NCBI GenBank assembly: GCA_026545765.1
Contig: CM048840.1
Span: 2,935,265 to 2,999,264, forward strand
Reading direction: 5' to 3'
Length of the DNA stretch: 64,000 nt
DNA from: Plantago major
Taxonomy: Eukaryota > Streptophyta > Magnoliopsida > Lamiales > Plantaginaceae
This document shows, piece by piece, positions 40,177 through 53,649 of this stretch. The notes beneath the pieces were generated by a model that saw only the letters and a program-made list of their open reading frames with translations, had not been told where the DNA came from and searched no databases. A program made the translations under genes and the position numbers. Position 1 is the first letter of the stretch. The number at the start of each line of letters is the position of its first letter.

Positions 40177-43100
40177 ATGGTCTACAAGGAGGTGCCGACC
40201 AGATAAGCTAAGAACGCTGGATGATGATGTTCTTGTTGAATCAACAGAACAAAAGGCTGGAAAATCCTTTAAATTGGGGGAAGTACGCCTTTATGAAATT
40301 TGTGAAGAAGATTCAAGGCTTTGAGCCTAAAATCGTTAAGGGCCTTACTGAGCCAAAAGCCACAGTAAGCTATGGACTAAATATATGCTTCTTGCTGGAG
40401 AAGCTTGGCATTGAGCTCAGAGAGAAGGCTGACATAGCCAACAGTAACCTGCTCTACAAATATGAGTATACAAACATGATGAAAAAGGTTACTGCATCTC
40501 AAAAAGGTTCCAAGAAATGAAAGACTGATGAGGTATCTGAGGGTTCCATTGCGACCAAAAAGCCCAGAACTTCACGAAAGAAGTCTGCTGGCAAATCAGA
40601 AGGCATACCCATTGTGGATGTCGACTCTCAGATATCTGCTGCCACTGCTGATGAACTAATCAATGAAGATGAACTCATCAATGCTGCTAAGTCCACAGCT
40701 GATGAACTCATCAATGCCGCTAAGTCCACTGCTGATGAACTCATCAATGCTGATAAAAGTAGTGAGAAACTTCAAACACTCCTGGCAGAAGCAGCAGGGA
40801 TTGTTGATAATTCATTCCCAGATTTCAATGAGGAATCTGAAGATGAGGGGGAAGTAATAATCCCCAAGGTTGCTGAAAGAGCAACTAGTTCAAAGGTTGC
40901 TGAAGAAGCAACTGTGTCCAAAGTCACTGGACAAAACACACCATCAGAGCAAGTAACACTTAAGCATATTGAAGATGCTCCGATGAGTGGCAACTTAGTG
41001 TTGGAGGATACTGCCATTGCCTCAACACTTAAAAGTCTGTCTCAAGCAGATCTGGATAGGCCTCATACAACATCACCTTCTTCATCCAGATCAGAATCAC
41101 CACACCAACCACAATAGCCAATAGTGGATGCTGTTGAGATGATACTTGAGTTACAACATGAGATACCAGCATATTTCCTTGCTGAAGAAAATCCTGTAAA
41201 AGAGCAGGTTCCCCAACTCAATGAGAGGGATCAAAATGAGGCATCTGCTCAAAATGATCAACCAGGGGAGGCAACTGAGTTGCACACTCGGGATAGGTCC
41301 GAAGTACCTCAAACTTCTAACAAAGAAGTGGTCCAAGAACAACAAGACCAACGCATGGAAACTTCACAAGTTCCAGAGACTAGTCAGCCTGACAAAGATC
41401 AGGTAGCTGAATGGTTTAACTCTTTACTTGTGATAACTTATGCTTAAATCTTGTTACTTATTAAAATTTCTTTGTTACAGGCTAAATTAGAAACACAAGA
41501 ACAAGAGGAAGCTGGAAAGCTTGCCTCAGAGATTGAGAAGGAGGCTACCACAGCCTCACCTCTTAAGGAATCTAAGCTTGTGCTACAGGTGATAGAGAGT
41601 TCCTTAAGATATTACTTTTCAGATATATGTTAATACACTTAACTAATTAAGTGAATATTTCTAATAGGCTCCAACTGAGAAGAAGAATGATGAAATTTGA
41701 AGCTAGATCATCAGAGAATCAACCAGAGACTCACATAGTCTCTGAGGAACAAGATTCTGAGCCTTCTACTAAGAAGGTATATATCTCAGACATCTATACT
41801 TTCCAATCTGATACTCTAATCATTTTTCTAAAATGCTTAACACTTTTTACTTACAGACTCAAAAAGAAGTAGAAGTTGCTAGGGATATGCCACCCCAATC
41901 CCCACAACCAATGGAAGTTGATGAGGCCAACAAGCCTTCATCATCTTAGAGAATACCATAAACTGCACAAGTTTCTGAGAGACAAATATTTGAGCCTCCT
42001 ATTGTGGAGGTAATTGACTACTCGAATATCTGAAATTGTCTAATTATTTCTCTTAACAAATTTCTAAGTGTTATGCTATATTCTCAGATTCAAAAAGAAA
42101 GAGAGGATGCTGAGGATCAGACTTTCAAGTCCCCTCATCATACCAAGATATCTGAGACACCTGGAATCTCAATAGTCCAACCATACAGGCACATTCTTGT
42201 TGCACAGTAACAGAATACTGACTACTCTAAAACCGATATCTACTAAAGTTTTGAAACTAACTCAAAACTCTCTTTCAGGCTCAAGCTAGTGCCACAATGG
42301 TCCACTGAAGTTTGGACAGGACCTACTTCCATTTTTCAAGAATCACACTCTGCCAAAGCATCTCAAGTGCTTCAAGAAATGGCAGAGACTCAGATGCTCT
42401 GATTTGATTGAAATAAAAAGGGTCACTGATCACCCTACCAGAAGAGAAAGAGCATTTGACCTTGAAAATTATGTCCATGCAATGTTCTCAACAGAGCAAT
42501 ATTCTTTTGCTTCTCTAATGCATAAGGACTTCATCAAGGAAGTGGCACACAAGCTCACTCAAGCCTTTGAAAAGGCAGATGGTTAGACCAGAATGGAGAT
42601 GGCATTTAAGCCAATCTTGCCCAAGTCTCTACAAATCATACCCTCTGAGCAAGAGGAAGTAAATGGGCAAATGATCACTATTCCAGAAGTAATCAATATG
42701 GTCTTTGAAGATGAAGAAGAGAAGGAGACTGATGAGAATGATTATGAAGAACCTCCTTCTGACCATCACGAGGATGAGGATGATAAGAAGGATGATGATG
42801 ATGCCCCTGCACCAGGGACAGGAGGGATAACACAAGGAACTAGTGCCTCAGCTGCTGAAAAGCTCACTGAGAGGACATCGCAGAAATCCCCTCCTTCATC
42901 TCCTCAGAGATCTACCCATCTATCTCCCCAACAAAAAGACACTACTGAACAAGTAGTTGAGCACTCTGAGAACAACACTCAGAAGATATTGAATGCACAA
43001 GCCAGAGTTGCTCAACTCAAACAATTGTTGGAGGAAGAACAACAGCTAAATCTTCATCTGAAAGAAAAGATAGTTGAATTCAAAGCAAAGCTCAAAAAGA

Positions 43101-44224
43101 TTGAAGATCAAATCATCAAGGAAATGGAAGCTTATGCTGAAATAAAAGAACTCCAGCTTGCTGTTCAAGCAATTTCTGAAGAATTAGATACTGAGCAAGT
43201 ATCTCAAGACAAGCATGATGCTAATGATGCATTACCAAAAGATGTACCATCCTCCTCACTGAAAGGAAAGAAGCCCATCTACGAGATGATTCTTTGGACT
43301 AGAAAACATTGATGAAAATGTCCGAGAGGATGAAGATCAACTTGGTGATGACTCGATGATGAAGAAGAGAAGAAATTGGCGAACACGAAATGAGCACTTG
43401 GTGGTGTCTCATTTGAAAAGGAAGTGATTGCTCACGAAATTTTCAACAAGGCGCCAAATGTCGACTCAATGAATATTTGAACAGATACCAAGTACTGGCT
43501 AAATTGAACAAGGAGTTATCTTCTCAGAATGAAGCCGCCATTGCATCAGTCCCTGCATAGATGAAGAAATTCACTAAGCTCATCACTAAGAGAACAACCA
43601 GTCTAGTCATTGCTTAGAAAGACATAGGCATGGTTAGGGATGATGACCAAAACTTGGCTGCAAAAGCTTTTGAAGAGGCTAGCTATCTTTCTTTGGAAGC
43701 GAGATGCTATTCAAGGTCCACTAGCAGAGCTCACTGATAAGGACAATGGACTTATCAAACAAAATCAGGAGCTCAAGGCTGATCTGGAAAAGTTGGTTGC
43801 TGCTTACAACTATCTACAAGGCAACTTTGACTCCCTTTCAGAATCTTTTGTGATTCTTAGTCAGTCAACAATGACTAAGGGGGAAGGATCTCAAGGTGCT
43901 CATAGAGGAAGAGGAAACAAAAGAAAATCTGAACAACCACCTCTCAGACTAATTGAGCCCTCCTTCAGTCAAGCTGCTACTCAGATTCCTGAACAAGGAA
44001 TGATAACAAGGTCCAGATCACAGAGACCTCCAAAGGGAACCAAGTCCCCAAGGAGAAGACAGGTAAAAGGGATTGAAGAGTCTTCTGAAGAAGAAGAAGA
44101 AGAAGAAGAAGAAGAAGAAGAAGAAGGCCAAATCAAATCCCAGGGCAATGAGGAAGGCTGCAAATCACCCAACAAAAGAAATCTGGAAGATGATGATGAA
44201 GACACTACAAGAAAATCAGTAAAA

Positions 44225-44545
44225 AACGACGTTATGGGGCGACGGATTTTATCCGCCCCATGCTAACGACGGAATCGCTAATTAGGCGACGGATAGTTTG
44301 GCGACGGATAATAGTTATCCATGGCTTATTAGCGACGGATAACTTATCCTTCGCTTCGCTAAATTGGGCGGCCCAAGTTTGACTTTAAAAAAATGAAATT
44401 ATTAACGGATAATTTTATCCGTCGTTAATATTTTAAAAAAACAAAGCAGGCGACGGATAATCTATCCGTCGCTATGGGCGACGGTATCAAATGCAAATAG
44501 CCTAAATGACGGATCGGCCCTTTTGGGCCGACGGACACGTGTCCG
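44225..44545 (+). repeat. Left subterminal array of the CACTA element
   Basis: GCGACGGATA and its reverse TATCCGTCGC recur about ten times, as direct and palindromic pairs. In En/Spm elements such short motifs are TNPA-binding sites; the function here is inferred from position and repetition. Confidence 0.75.
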
Positions 44546-44907
44546 TCGGCCCAGAGGGGTTTTATGCCGGGACAGAGGCCAGAAATCGAGCAGAATCATC
44601 ATCTTCTTCATTCTTCTTCCTCATTCTCTTCTTCTCCTCTCTTCGATTTCTGGTAAATTAGTCGTTATTCCAGCCAATCTTGGTGCCTAATCGAAGCTCG
44701 TGTGACAAGGAGTTTGGTTCTTCGATCAATTTCATATTTCTACCGATTAATCAAGGTATTCTGGCTAAAACCCTAGTTTTTAAAAATTTGGGGATTTTGT
44801 TTATTTTGATTAATTTGAGCAATTATATGTATATATGATAAGTATGTAGTAGTTAGTTTAGGTAATTTCATCAATTATATGTAATTTGATATGTAATTTG
44901 TTCAATT

Positions 44908-45200
<293 letters not shown>

Positions 45201-45693
45201 TAATTTGATAGTTAGTTTAGTTAATGATATGTATATATGTTAGGTATGTAGTATGATATGAATGTATGTAGTATGTTAAGTTTGGTATGTATGAATGTAT
45301 GTAGTTAGTTTGATTTGTGTGTTAAGTATATATAGTTAGTTTAGTTAATTTGATATGTTTGTTAAGTATAGAAGTATGTAGTTTTGATTTGATAAATTTG
45401 TATGTTAAGTATGTAATTTGATATGAATATATGTAGTAATTCGATATGTATAGAGTAATTAGTTAATTTGATATGTATGTTAAGTATATAATATATGTAC
45501 TAAGAGGTTGAAATGGTTAAATATATGCCCAATTTTGTAGCATATCGAACACTTAATTAATAATTAATTTATAAGGAACATATAATAATTAACAATTAAC
45601 CTCCACAATCTTCTTATCCGAATTGGAATCGATCTAATAAATTAAATACGATCTAATCAATTGGAACGTGTCAGGTTAAAAATAAAGTATACA

Positions 45694-46098
45694 ATGAATT
45701 CCGACCGTTCATGGATGTACGATCGTACGGCGGTAAGTTTCTAGGAGTTTTGTAGAAGGGGTTAAAGGTTTCATCTCGTTTGCCATGGGACGTCCGGTTT
45801 GTGCAACTGGGGGTTGATAAAGTGTCCTTGCACATTGGAAACCTGTAGAAACAAGCAATTTATGACGCCTCTGATATTCGAGCACTTGCGACGTTACGGA
45901 TTCATGCCTGAGTATCATGTATGGATTCATCACGGTGAGGAAGCACCGTCCATGGCATACCTCCAATGGAGGGAGAGGCGGGGTTTGGGGCCGCCTATCG
46001 AGTGCCTTTCTACTTGTCGGAACATGTGCATGGTGTATTGGGAGGAGGATGTAGATCTGTTGGAATGCAAGTTCTGTGGTAGGGAGCGTCACAAGTGA
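45694..46098 (+). pseudogene. Decayed duplicate of the transposase-associated domain
   Basis: From the ATG at 45,694, MNSDRSWMYDRT matches the start of the intact copy at 46,377 (MNTDRSWMYCRT). The later part (CPCTLETCRNKQF, FEHLRRYGFMPEYHVWIHHGEEAPS) matches that copy in another frame. The upstream flanks (CGATCTAAT... GTGTTAGGTT-like) are also shared, so a segment of about 400 bases was duplicated in tandem inside the element and this copy then decayed. Confidence 0.75.
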
Positions 46099-46376
46099 TG
46101 AGGAGGATCGTGCATGAGAATGAGGAGTTTCATCCATTTTGTCTCTAGGCTTGTATAACTAGTAATCATTAGTTGATATATATATGAAACCAAACATTAT
46201 GGTAAAATTGAAGTTGATGTAACTTATATTATGTAATGCCGTAACAATTGACTGGAGCTAATATAACTTATATTACGTAGCAATTGATTGAATTATTGTG
46301 AAATTGATTTATTATCGTAAATGAAAGACCTCGATCTAATGAATTCAAACGTGTTAGGTTATTATCTAATTATAAA

Positions 46377-49300
46377 ATGAATACCGATCGTTCATGGATG
46401 TATTGTCGTACTCTCAATGGCAGAGTTCAATGGAGTTTTCTGAAAGGGGTTGAAGGTTTCATTGCATTTGCAATGTCAAATCCGGCTTGTGTAAAGGATG
46501 GGTTGATAAAGTGCTCTTGTGCAATGAAACAGTGCAAAAACAAGCAATACGTGGCTCCTAAAGCGATAGTCCAGCACTTGAGGAAAAATGGATTCCTGCC
46601 TGCGTATCAGGTATGGAATCATCATGGTGAGGAAGCAACACCGTCCAATACATATGACCAATACAGACAGCGTGGAAGGAAGAGAAAAAAATGAACAAGT
46701 CGGGGAACAAAGTACATCTGAAGGCGATGCTATTCGAGCTCGAGTCGAACAAATGGTGTATGATGCTCAAGGGCAGAGTTCAGGGACACAACTAACACTG
46801 AAACCGAGGTGGAGGTGGAGGAACCACCGAATCCCGAGGATCAGTTGTTCTTTGAATTGTTAGAATCATCAAGGAAGCCGGTTTATCCGGGGTGTAAGCT
46901 CACTGAGTTGTCTTTGTTGGCTCGGCTAATGAGTTGTAAGGCTAACGGCCAGCAATCTGAAACGAGCTTCAATGAATGGGTTGACGTAATGTCGGACCTT
47001 TGTCCTGAAGAAAACCTAGTTCCCACCAACTTTTACCAAGCGAAGAAAAAGATGCGGGTTTAGAATTTGTGGTAACCATAGGCATTGTCCAAAATGTGCC
47101 TTGATATATTGGGAGGAGGATGCGGATCTAATAGAGTGCAAGTTATGGTAAGAGGCAGTACAAAGCGTTACAAGGAGAAAAGAAAGCAGGAAGAAAAATC
47201 TCCCACATAAGAAAATGTGGTACTTCCCTCTAGCACCTCGTTTGAAAAGATTGTATGCTTCAAGTTCTTCTGCGGATAAAATGTGATGGCACAAGGAGCG
47301 AGTAATCTCGGATAATGTAGAAGATGGTAGAATGGACCATCTAGCAGATTCACCCGCATGGAAATCGTTTGACAAGACATATCCAGAGTTTGCAGCCGAA
47401 TCTAGAAATGTACGATTGGGACTTTGCACTGATGGTTTTAACCTGTTCGGGAGTGAACGTAAATACTCTTGTTGGCCAGTTATGCTCACACCGTACAACC
47501 TGCCCCCCGGTGAGTACATGAAGGAGCCATTCATGTTTCTGACTGCGTTGGTGCCTGGGCCGAAAGATCCTGGACTGACGTTGGATGTTTTCTTGCAACC
47601 CCTAATCAAGGAGCTGATCGAGTTGTGGACGGATGGTATCCTCATATGATGTGTCGACAAAAAGAACTTCACCTTGAGAGCTCTTCTTTGGACCGTGGTG
47701 ACTTCCTGCGTACTCCATGCTATCTTGAAGGAAAACCGCAGGAAATATGCATATCCACATTTCTTGGATGATCTGAGATGCATTTAGGCAAGGGTAGTGG
47801 AAAATTTTGTTGGTTTGATTGTCATCGTAGGTTGCTAGAAAGTGACCATCCGTTCAGGAAGAACAAGGATCAATTCTTGAAAAATAAAGTCGTCAACAAA
47901 AAATCCCCGACAAGACTTACTGGTGCACAAATTCTTGCGGAGATTGATAGGTTGGGTCTTATGAAGGTGATTGAACTTGGGTGGATGAAGCATAACGAGA
48001 AAATTGGTAAAAAATGTGGTTGGAGGAAGAGAAGCATCTTCTGGGACTTGCCTTCTTGGGCGATCTTCTTATCCGTCACAACTTAGATTTCATGCACATT
48101 GAGAAGAACGTGTTCGAGAACTTATTCAATACACTTTGCAACATTGAGGGAAAAACAAAGGACCATGCGAAATCTAGATCCGAGTTGTCCACGTGGTGTA
48201 AAAGGCCTGAGTTGACAAAGAAGGATGAGAATGGTAAGTGGCCGAAAGCGTTCTACACAATTGACAACGCTTCTAGGTCAATTTTGTTTGATTGGGTGAG
48301 GGCATTGAGTTTCCCAGATAATTACGCCTCAAATTTAGAGAGGTGTGTGGATTTGAAGAAGACAAAGTTTTATGGGATGAAGAGCCACGACTGTCATGTG
48401 TTCAAGGAGAGGCTTATCCCGGTAGCATTTTGAGAGCTGCTGCCAAAACACGTATGGACTGCTATCACCGAGTTGAGCTTATTTTTCAAAAATTTAGGCA
48501 CAAGGGTGGTTCATGATAAAGTGTTGGAAAATCTTGAAAGGAACATACCATTGATTCTATCTGCTCGGCGTATCTTTTCACCGAAATGGTTTGATTCTAT
48601 GGAGCACTTGTCGGTTCACCTTCCTCATTAAGCGAGACTTCTTTGGACGGTTCGATGTCGATGGATGTATCCATTCGAGAGGTACTTGGGGAAATTGAAG
48701 AAGTATGTCAACAACAAAGGTAAACCTGAAGGTTCGATTGCCAATGCCTACATTCGAGAGGAAATTGCAACCTTCTGCTCTTATTACTTTGACGAACACG
48801 TCCCTACGAAGACATCAAGGCCGGCTCGAAACGCAGACACATTCGTATTTCAAGCGGATGACGAGTTTGCCCTATCTGTCTTCAGGGTATCAGGGAGACC
48901 TCTTGGTGCAGCTAAGAAAGAATATCTTACGGATAAAGAGTTGAAAGCAGCTCAATATTATGTCCTCACGAATTGTCTTTGAGGTTGACGATTATATGGT
49001 ACTATTTGCGAGGTGAGCAACCATTTATTTAAATTTTAATATAGCTACAAGTCTCTACTTCAATTATAGACTTATCATCGAATCAATGTTTGCGTTTTTT
49101 CAAAAGCGTTGTTTGGAAGAAAATCCTCGGATGACGGAGGATCTGATAGAGGAACTACTTGACTCTAAACTTCCTGAAATTTCAGTTGGTTCCGAGAGTA
49201 TGTCCGGAATCCAATTAACAATGTCACATGCATATACTTAAAGGCTCTCGCAGAAGGGCCATTCAAAAAGGTCTACACATTCCCAGGTTATATAGTCAAT

Positions 49301-49850
49301 GGCCTTAGGTTCCACACGACTGAATGTAACACGGCCATGGCGACAAGCAACTCCGGGGTGTGTGTTAAGGGTGCAGAAGATTATGGATATGCTACTTTGT
49401 TTGATTTCCACGGCAAGCTAAAAGGAATTGTGAGGATTGAATATTTTGGCTTGCCATTGAAACGAACCTTCTTGTTTGATGTTGAGTGGTATGATCCTAA
49501 TCCAGGAGGTATGAGGAAGAACGAGCAGTATGAAATGGTTGATGTGAACCAAAAGAAGAGGTAGACCAAGTATGAACCATTTATTACGGCGACTCAAGCA
49601 CGACAAGTGGTGTTTCTTGAATATCAAGCGGGAAACGCGATAAGGGGAATGGTTAGGCTGCGGTACCTATTCGTGCTCGAAAGTGGAGTACATTGAGAAA
49701 GACGACTCAATTACCAACTTGTACCAACAAGAGGATGTCGATAAACAAGCAGAAGATCCCATAGAAGCAGATGATGAGTTGTTTGATCTGCACGAGGACC
49801 AATATGTAGACTTAGAGGACGGCGATAACGGTATATTATGTGTATTATAA
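46377..49850 (+). pseudogene. TNPD-type CACTA transposase remnant
   Basis: Order of recognisable parts: transposase-associated domain (46,377-46,694; cysteine pattern C-x-C-x4-C, HHGE motif), a linker with LLARLMSCKANGQQS (about 46,810-47,063), Transposase_21/TNP2 (about 47,100-48,100, with the LCTDGFNLFGS segment carrying a catalytic Asp), DUF4218 (about 48,600-48,980, CSYYFDEHVPTKTSR) and DUF4216 (about 49,337-49,564, YFGLPLKRTFLFDVEWYDP), then an acidic tail ending at 49,850. In intact elements this protein cuts at the CACTA ends. Several stops and frame changes separate the blocks, for example at 46,692-46,694, 47,061-47,063, 47,647-47,649 and 48,430-48,432, so it is dead. Confidence 0.85.
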
Positions 49851-49959
49851 CTAGTTAGTAATTGATAACATTTGAGTAATTATATGTGTTATTATAATCT
49901 GTTCTGTATTATAACTCGTACTAACACATTTTATAGTATTTATTACATGTTTTTGCAGA

Positions 49960-51749
49960 TGCATGAGAGGCCGTCCACTATCGTCCCCCACCACGCAATG
50001 CCGCATGATAGTAGTGGTGGGTCGGGGGCAGTCGACGACGGGAGGACTCCGATGGTCGAGCGTGGTCTCAATTCTGAGACCCCAGGCGAGAGAGCGACCG
50101 TGGCTCTACCAGTGCCAGACACATCTTTGGAGGGCGACCACGATTGTCCCCACCTGTGTTCGATCCAAACCATCCCAACATCACGTGGGGACTTGCTGTG
50201 ATTTTCCTGTTGGTCCTGCCAAGTAAGTATTATACATTCTTCTTAAATATGTAAAACATAACTTATAATGATAGTTGACAAGTATAAATTGTTGTACTAA
50301 AGTAATATATATTCGTTTCTTGTATCTTATACATTGACAACAGCTTATGGCCTCGGGAGGTGCACAACAAACTAGGTGACATCTTCGAGCGGAGAGCCAC
50401 CAGGCGGGGTGGTGAGTGTTGGAGCCACATCTCGGAGCGCATGAGGGCCGAGTACTTCGATGAGCTGAGTGTAAGTTAAAATATGGCATTCCTTCGTTTG
50501 TAATTATAATCGTTTTAATATGAGTGGTATGTTAGCGACTGTATGTGAGTGGTATGTTAGCCACTCTATTTGGGTGATATGTTAGTCACCATTGTGTTAG
50601 TAAAAATTTAGGACAATGTGAGTGGTATGTTAGCCACTATATGTGAGTGGTATGTTAGCCACTTTGTTTGGGTGATATGTTAGTCACCATATCTGTTATG
50701 TTGTTGTATCTTGTTAAATTGATGTAACATGGTGAGGTTATACATGTATTGACTTTGGATGTTGTATGAAATTGGGAGTGTAGAAAGAGTACTTCATTCG
50801 GTAGGTTGATCCACAGATCGCATGTTTACGAGGCTGGGATCAAGCATCTGAGGATATGGTCTGCATTAGTGGAAGGCCATTCGGGATCGGTGGCCCAATC
50901 CCTCCACTGAGTTGATCCAATGAGTGGGCCCTTTGGGATGCCTCTGGCGCGAATCGATGTCCGGCGTTGCACAGACCAAGCGAACCGGGCATCCCGATCG
51001 TCTGGCAGGAAGGGCCGTTCACCACCTTGGGAGGCGATCTACTGTCACTGATTATTATCAATCGGTGCGTATATATGTGTTTTTGCAATCTAGCATTACG
51101 TGTATGTATTGTGTCTCTGCTGCTCTATTACTTGTAGATGATAAATTGTTGATTAGATCTGGTTTGATTCAGGTGGCACGGGGGGAGGTGACATCCAAGT
51201 ATGCCATCTTCAAGAAGGCCAAGCAGAAGGGCGGGGTATGGACCGACTGCCGGGCCTCGTCTATTGCGGTATGTTTATGTTGCTTAAAGTTCATGTTTGT
51301 ACACTATTACAAGTTATTTTTGAAAAACAGTAACTGATCATGATATCTGCTATTTACGATTTCAGGCTGAGGTTGATTCTCAGGTAGAGAGGCAGGAGGA
51401 AGAGACGGGCGAGGAGCTGTCAACTGAACAAGTTGACAACATCTTCTTAGAGGTCAACCAACCGGACAAGAAAGGACGAATATATGGACTCGGGAGCCTC
51501 GGTTTGAGCCTGGCTAGTCCGGGGTGCTCCTCATCATCATCCCAACAGTCCAGACGTCCGGTTTACACACAGGACCAGGTCTCGGAAATGATGCGATTCT
51601 GGTCAAAACGAGTTGCTCGGCTAACTCGAAGATGGAGCAACAAAGGGCGAGATGGAGCGGCTGACGAAGAACGAAGGAGAAACGGCGCCTTGATTCTGAA
51701 TGGCGATTCATGTCCCGATTCGCCATCACCCACACCCACCCCCGTCTGA
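49960..51749 (+). pseudogene. TNPA/Ptta-type CACTA protein, intron-containing, probably degraded
   Basis: This is a second gene of the CACTA element. It has a Gly/Ser/Pro-rich start after TTGCAG (about 49,960), then LWPREVHNKLGDIFERRA (about 50,342-50,480, followed by GTAAGT), a QTKRTGHPDRLAGRAVHHLGRRS-like block (about 50,960-51,060), RGEVTSKYAIFKKAK (about 51,180) and VDNIFLEVNQPDKKGRIYGLGS (about 51,430-51,500), ending at 51,749. These blocks fit the plant En/Spm Ptta family (Transposase_24), whose members bind the subterminal arrays. Intron edges are plausible, but one block contains a stop, so I treat it as a pseudogene; exact exon limits are uncertain. Confidence 0.6.
50520..50700 (+). 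repeat. Imperfect tandem repeat in the TNPA-like gene
   Basis: Units of about 27-30 bases, GAGTGGTATGTTAGCCACT alternating with GGGTGATATGTTAGTCACC, occur about six times. Each unit is itself a short inverted repeat (AGTGG...CCACT, GGTGA...TCACC). It lies in an apparent intron. Confidence 0.75.
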
Positions 51750-51949
51750 TAGCTAGTTAGTTATGTATCTGTATGTTTGGATTTTTTTTCATATTTACAC
51801 TTGTGTAGATAATTTCTCCAGCTCCGGATATTACTTTTTTTATTCACAATTTATTGAAATATTTTCCGTATTATTCATTTATTATTGAACATTATATTGA
51901 TTAAATAGGTGAACTACGAAAAACAGGGATTAATATGAAATAAATAGTG

Positions 51950-52400
51950 ACGGATTAATAGTGACGAAATTAGTGACGAATTAACTAGTGACGGAATTAG
52001 TGACGGATTCACAGTGACGGAATTAGTGACGGAATTTCAGATTCCGTCACTAATTCCAATAATATGTTGGACGACGGATAGAATCTATCCGTCGCTAAAT
52101 ATAACGACGGATAGAATCTATCCGTCATCCAGTTTAGCGACGGATAGATTCTATCCGTCTCTAAAGGTAACGACGGATAGATTCTATCCGTCGTTATAGG
52201 TAACGACGGATAGATTCTATCCGTCGTTATATTTCGATTAAAAAATAAATAAAAAGTCAAATATATAATCCGTCGTCCAATCCGTCGCGAATTGGACGAC
52301 GGATTATCCCAACTCCAGGGGGGCGACGGATTTTCTATCCGTCGCCATAGCTGGGGCAACGGATCGTTGGGCTTAAGCGACGGATCTATCCGTCGCCCCA
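51950..52400 (+). repeat. Right subterminal array of the CACTA element
   Basis: GTGACGGAATTAGTGACGG repeats (about 51,947-52,050) are followed by palindromic units of the form GACGGATAGA...TCTATCCGTC (about 52,073-52,235) and single motifs up to 52,397. This array is denser than the left one. The presumed role is transposase binding. Confidence 0.75.
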
Positions 52401-53633
52401 GCCCAGTTTTTTTGTAGTGAGATGAGGATAAAGATGAAGCTCCTCTTCACAGAAAGAGAAGAAGGGTTGATAGCCTAACTGAGCCCTTAGCTACAAAGCT
52501 AATAGCAGCTAAAACACCCTTTGGAAATACCAAGTCTATCCAGGGTGGTTCTTCAAGCAATCCCCCAAGGGAGAATTCAAGACAAAGGAGGAACAGGCTG
52601 AGAGCTGAACAACGAAAACTTCAACTTCCACTCATGCCAGAGGATGCCAGAATTGAATATGTGAAGACTGATGAACATTCCTCCTACAGGTGTATTCAAC
52701 AGAAAAATGGCTATTGGATACTGGAACTCAAGCACTTGCTTGTAAATGGGAAGGGATTTCCAGTACCCATCCATCAACAGCTCATGGCATGGAGAAAAGA
52801 CAAGCTTATCTTGATCAACACCAATCATATCAAAAATTGGTTGGATTTTGAAGTGATCAAAAGAATAGAAGCCATGAAGAAGGACCTCTCTGATGAATGT
52901 CCTTATGGAAAGCCAGATGATGTGCACAGAATTCCCAACATCACTGGAATAGGCACAAGAGCAAGACTTGTTGTGGAACCCTATGAGTCTTTTTACATGA
53001 CTCAAGAGCAATACAAGGGTGACATAAGATATCTGAGGATTATATATGAATACTTGAAGCTATAAGATATCAGAATTGAGCATGCCTGGAAATGGGGAAA
53101 GTATCTGTGGGTCAAACACTTCTCCCAGAAGAATCTCACCAAAACTACAAGGAAGTCTGTGGATTTGCCAGAAACACAGAGATGTTAGTCAGGACCTTGC
53201 TCTATGACTACTCAGATGATATCAAAAGGTTTGGGGATAGAGAATTTGGTAACTGATCCATAGATCTGCAATTGAAGACTTGAAGATTTTGAAGACTTGA
53301 AGACTAGTTATTTAGGATGTTTACTTGGAGCTTGGCTACTACTGTTGTCCTAATTCAACTATGTATTTTTGTATCTTGCTGATTATACTGAAATGTGTTT
53401 TATTTATTAAGTTATCTAGGAACTTTCTTTGTAACATATCTGATAAACCTACTCTCAGGTATCAATCTATAAAAAGATAACTTGTCAGGAAAGATCACAC
53501 CTTGTGATTTAGTTGATGTTTACTTTCTGTACTTAATTAAATGAATTGAAAAGATCATAAGAAATGATTAAGTGTTGGATTGTTCCCTCTTCGAAGTTGT
53601 AATAGGTTTTAAAGATAGTCATCGTTGACTGAT

Positions 53634-53649
53634 CAAAAAGGGGGAAATT
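53634..53649 (+). promoter_or_regulatory. Polypurine tract of the SIRE-like copia
   Basis: AAAAAGGGGGAAA runs up to the start of the 3' LTR at 53,650. It is the expected primer for plus-strand DNA synthesis. Confidence 0.85.

Noticed and set aside
42593-43312. An acidic coiled-coil host gene
   Set aside because: It lies within the extra 3' region of the SIRE-like copia, between its pol and 3' LTR, and is part of that fossil.
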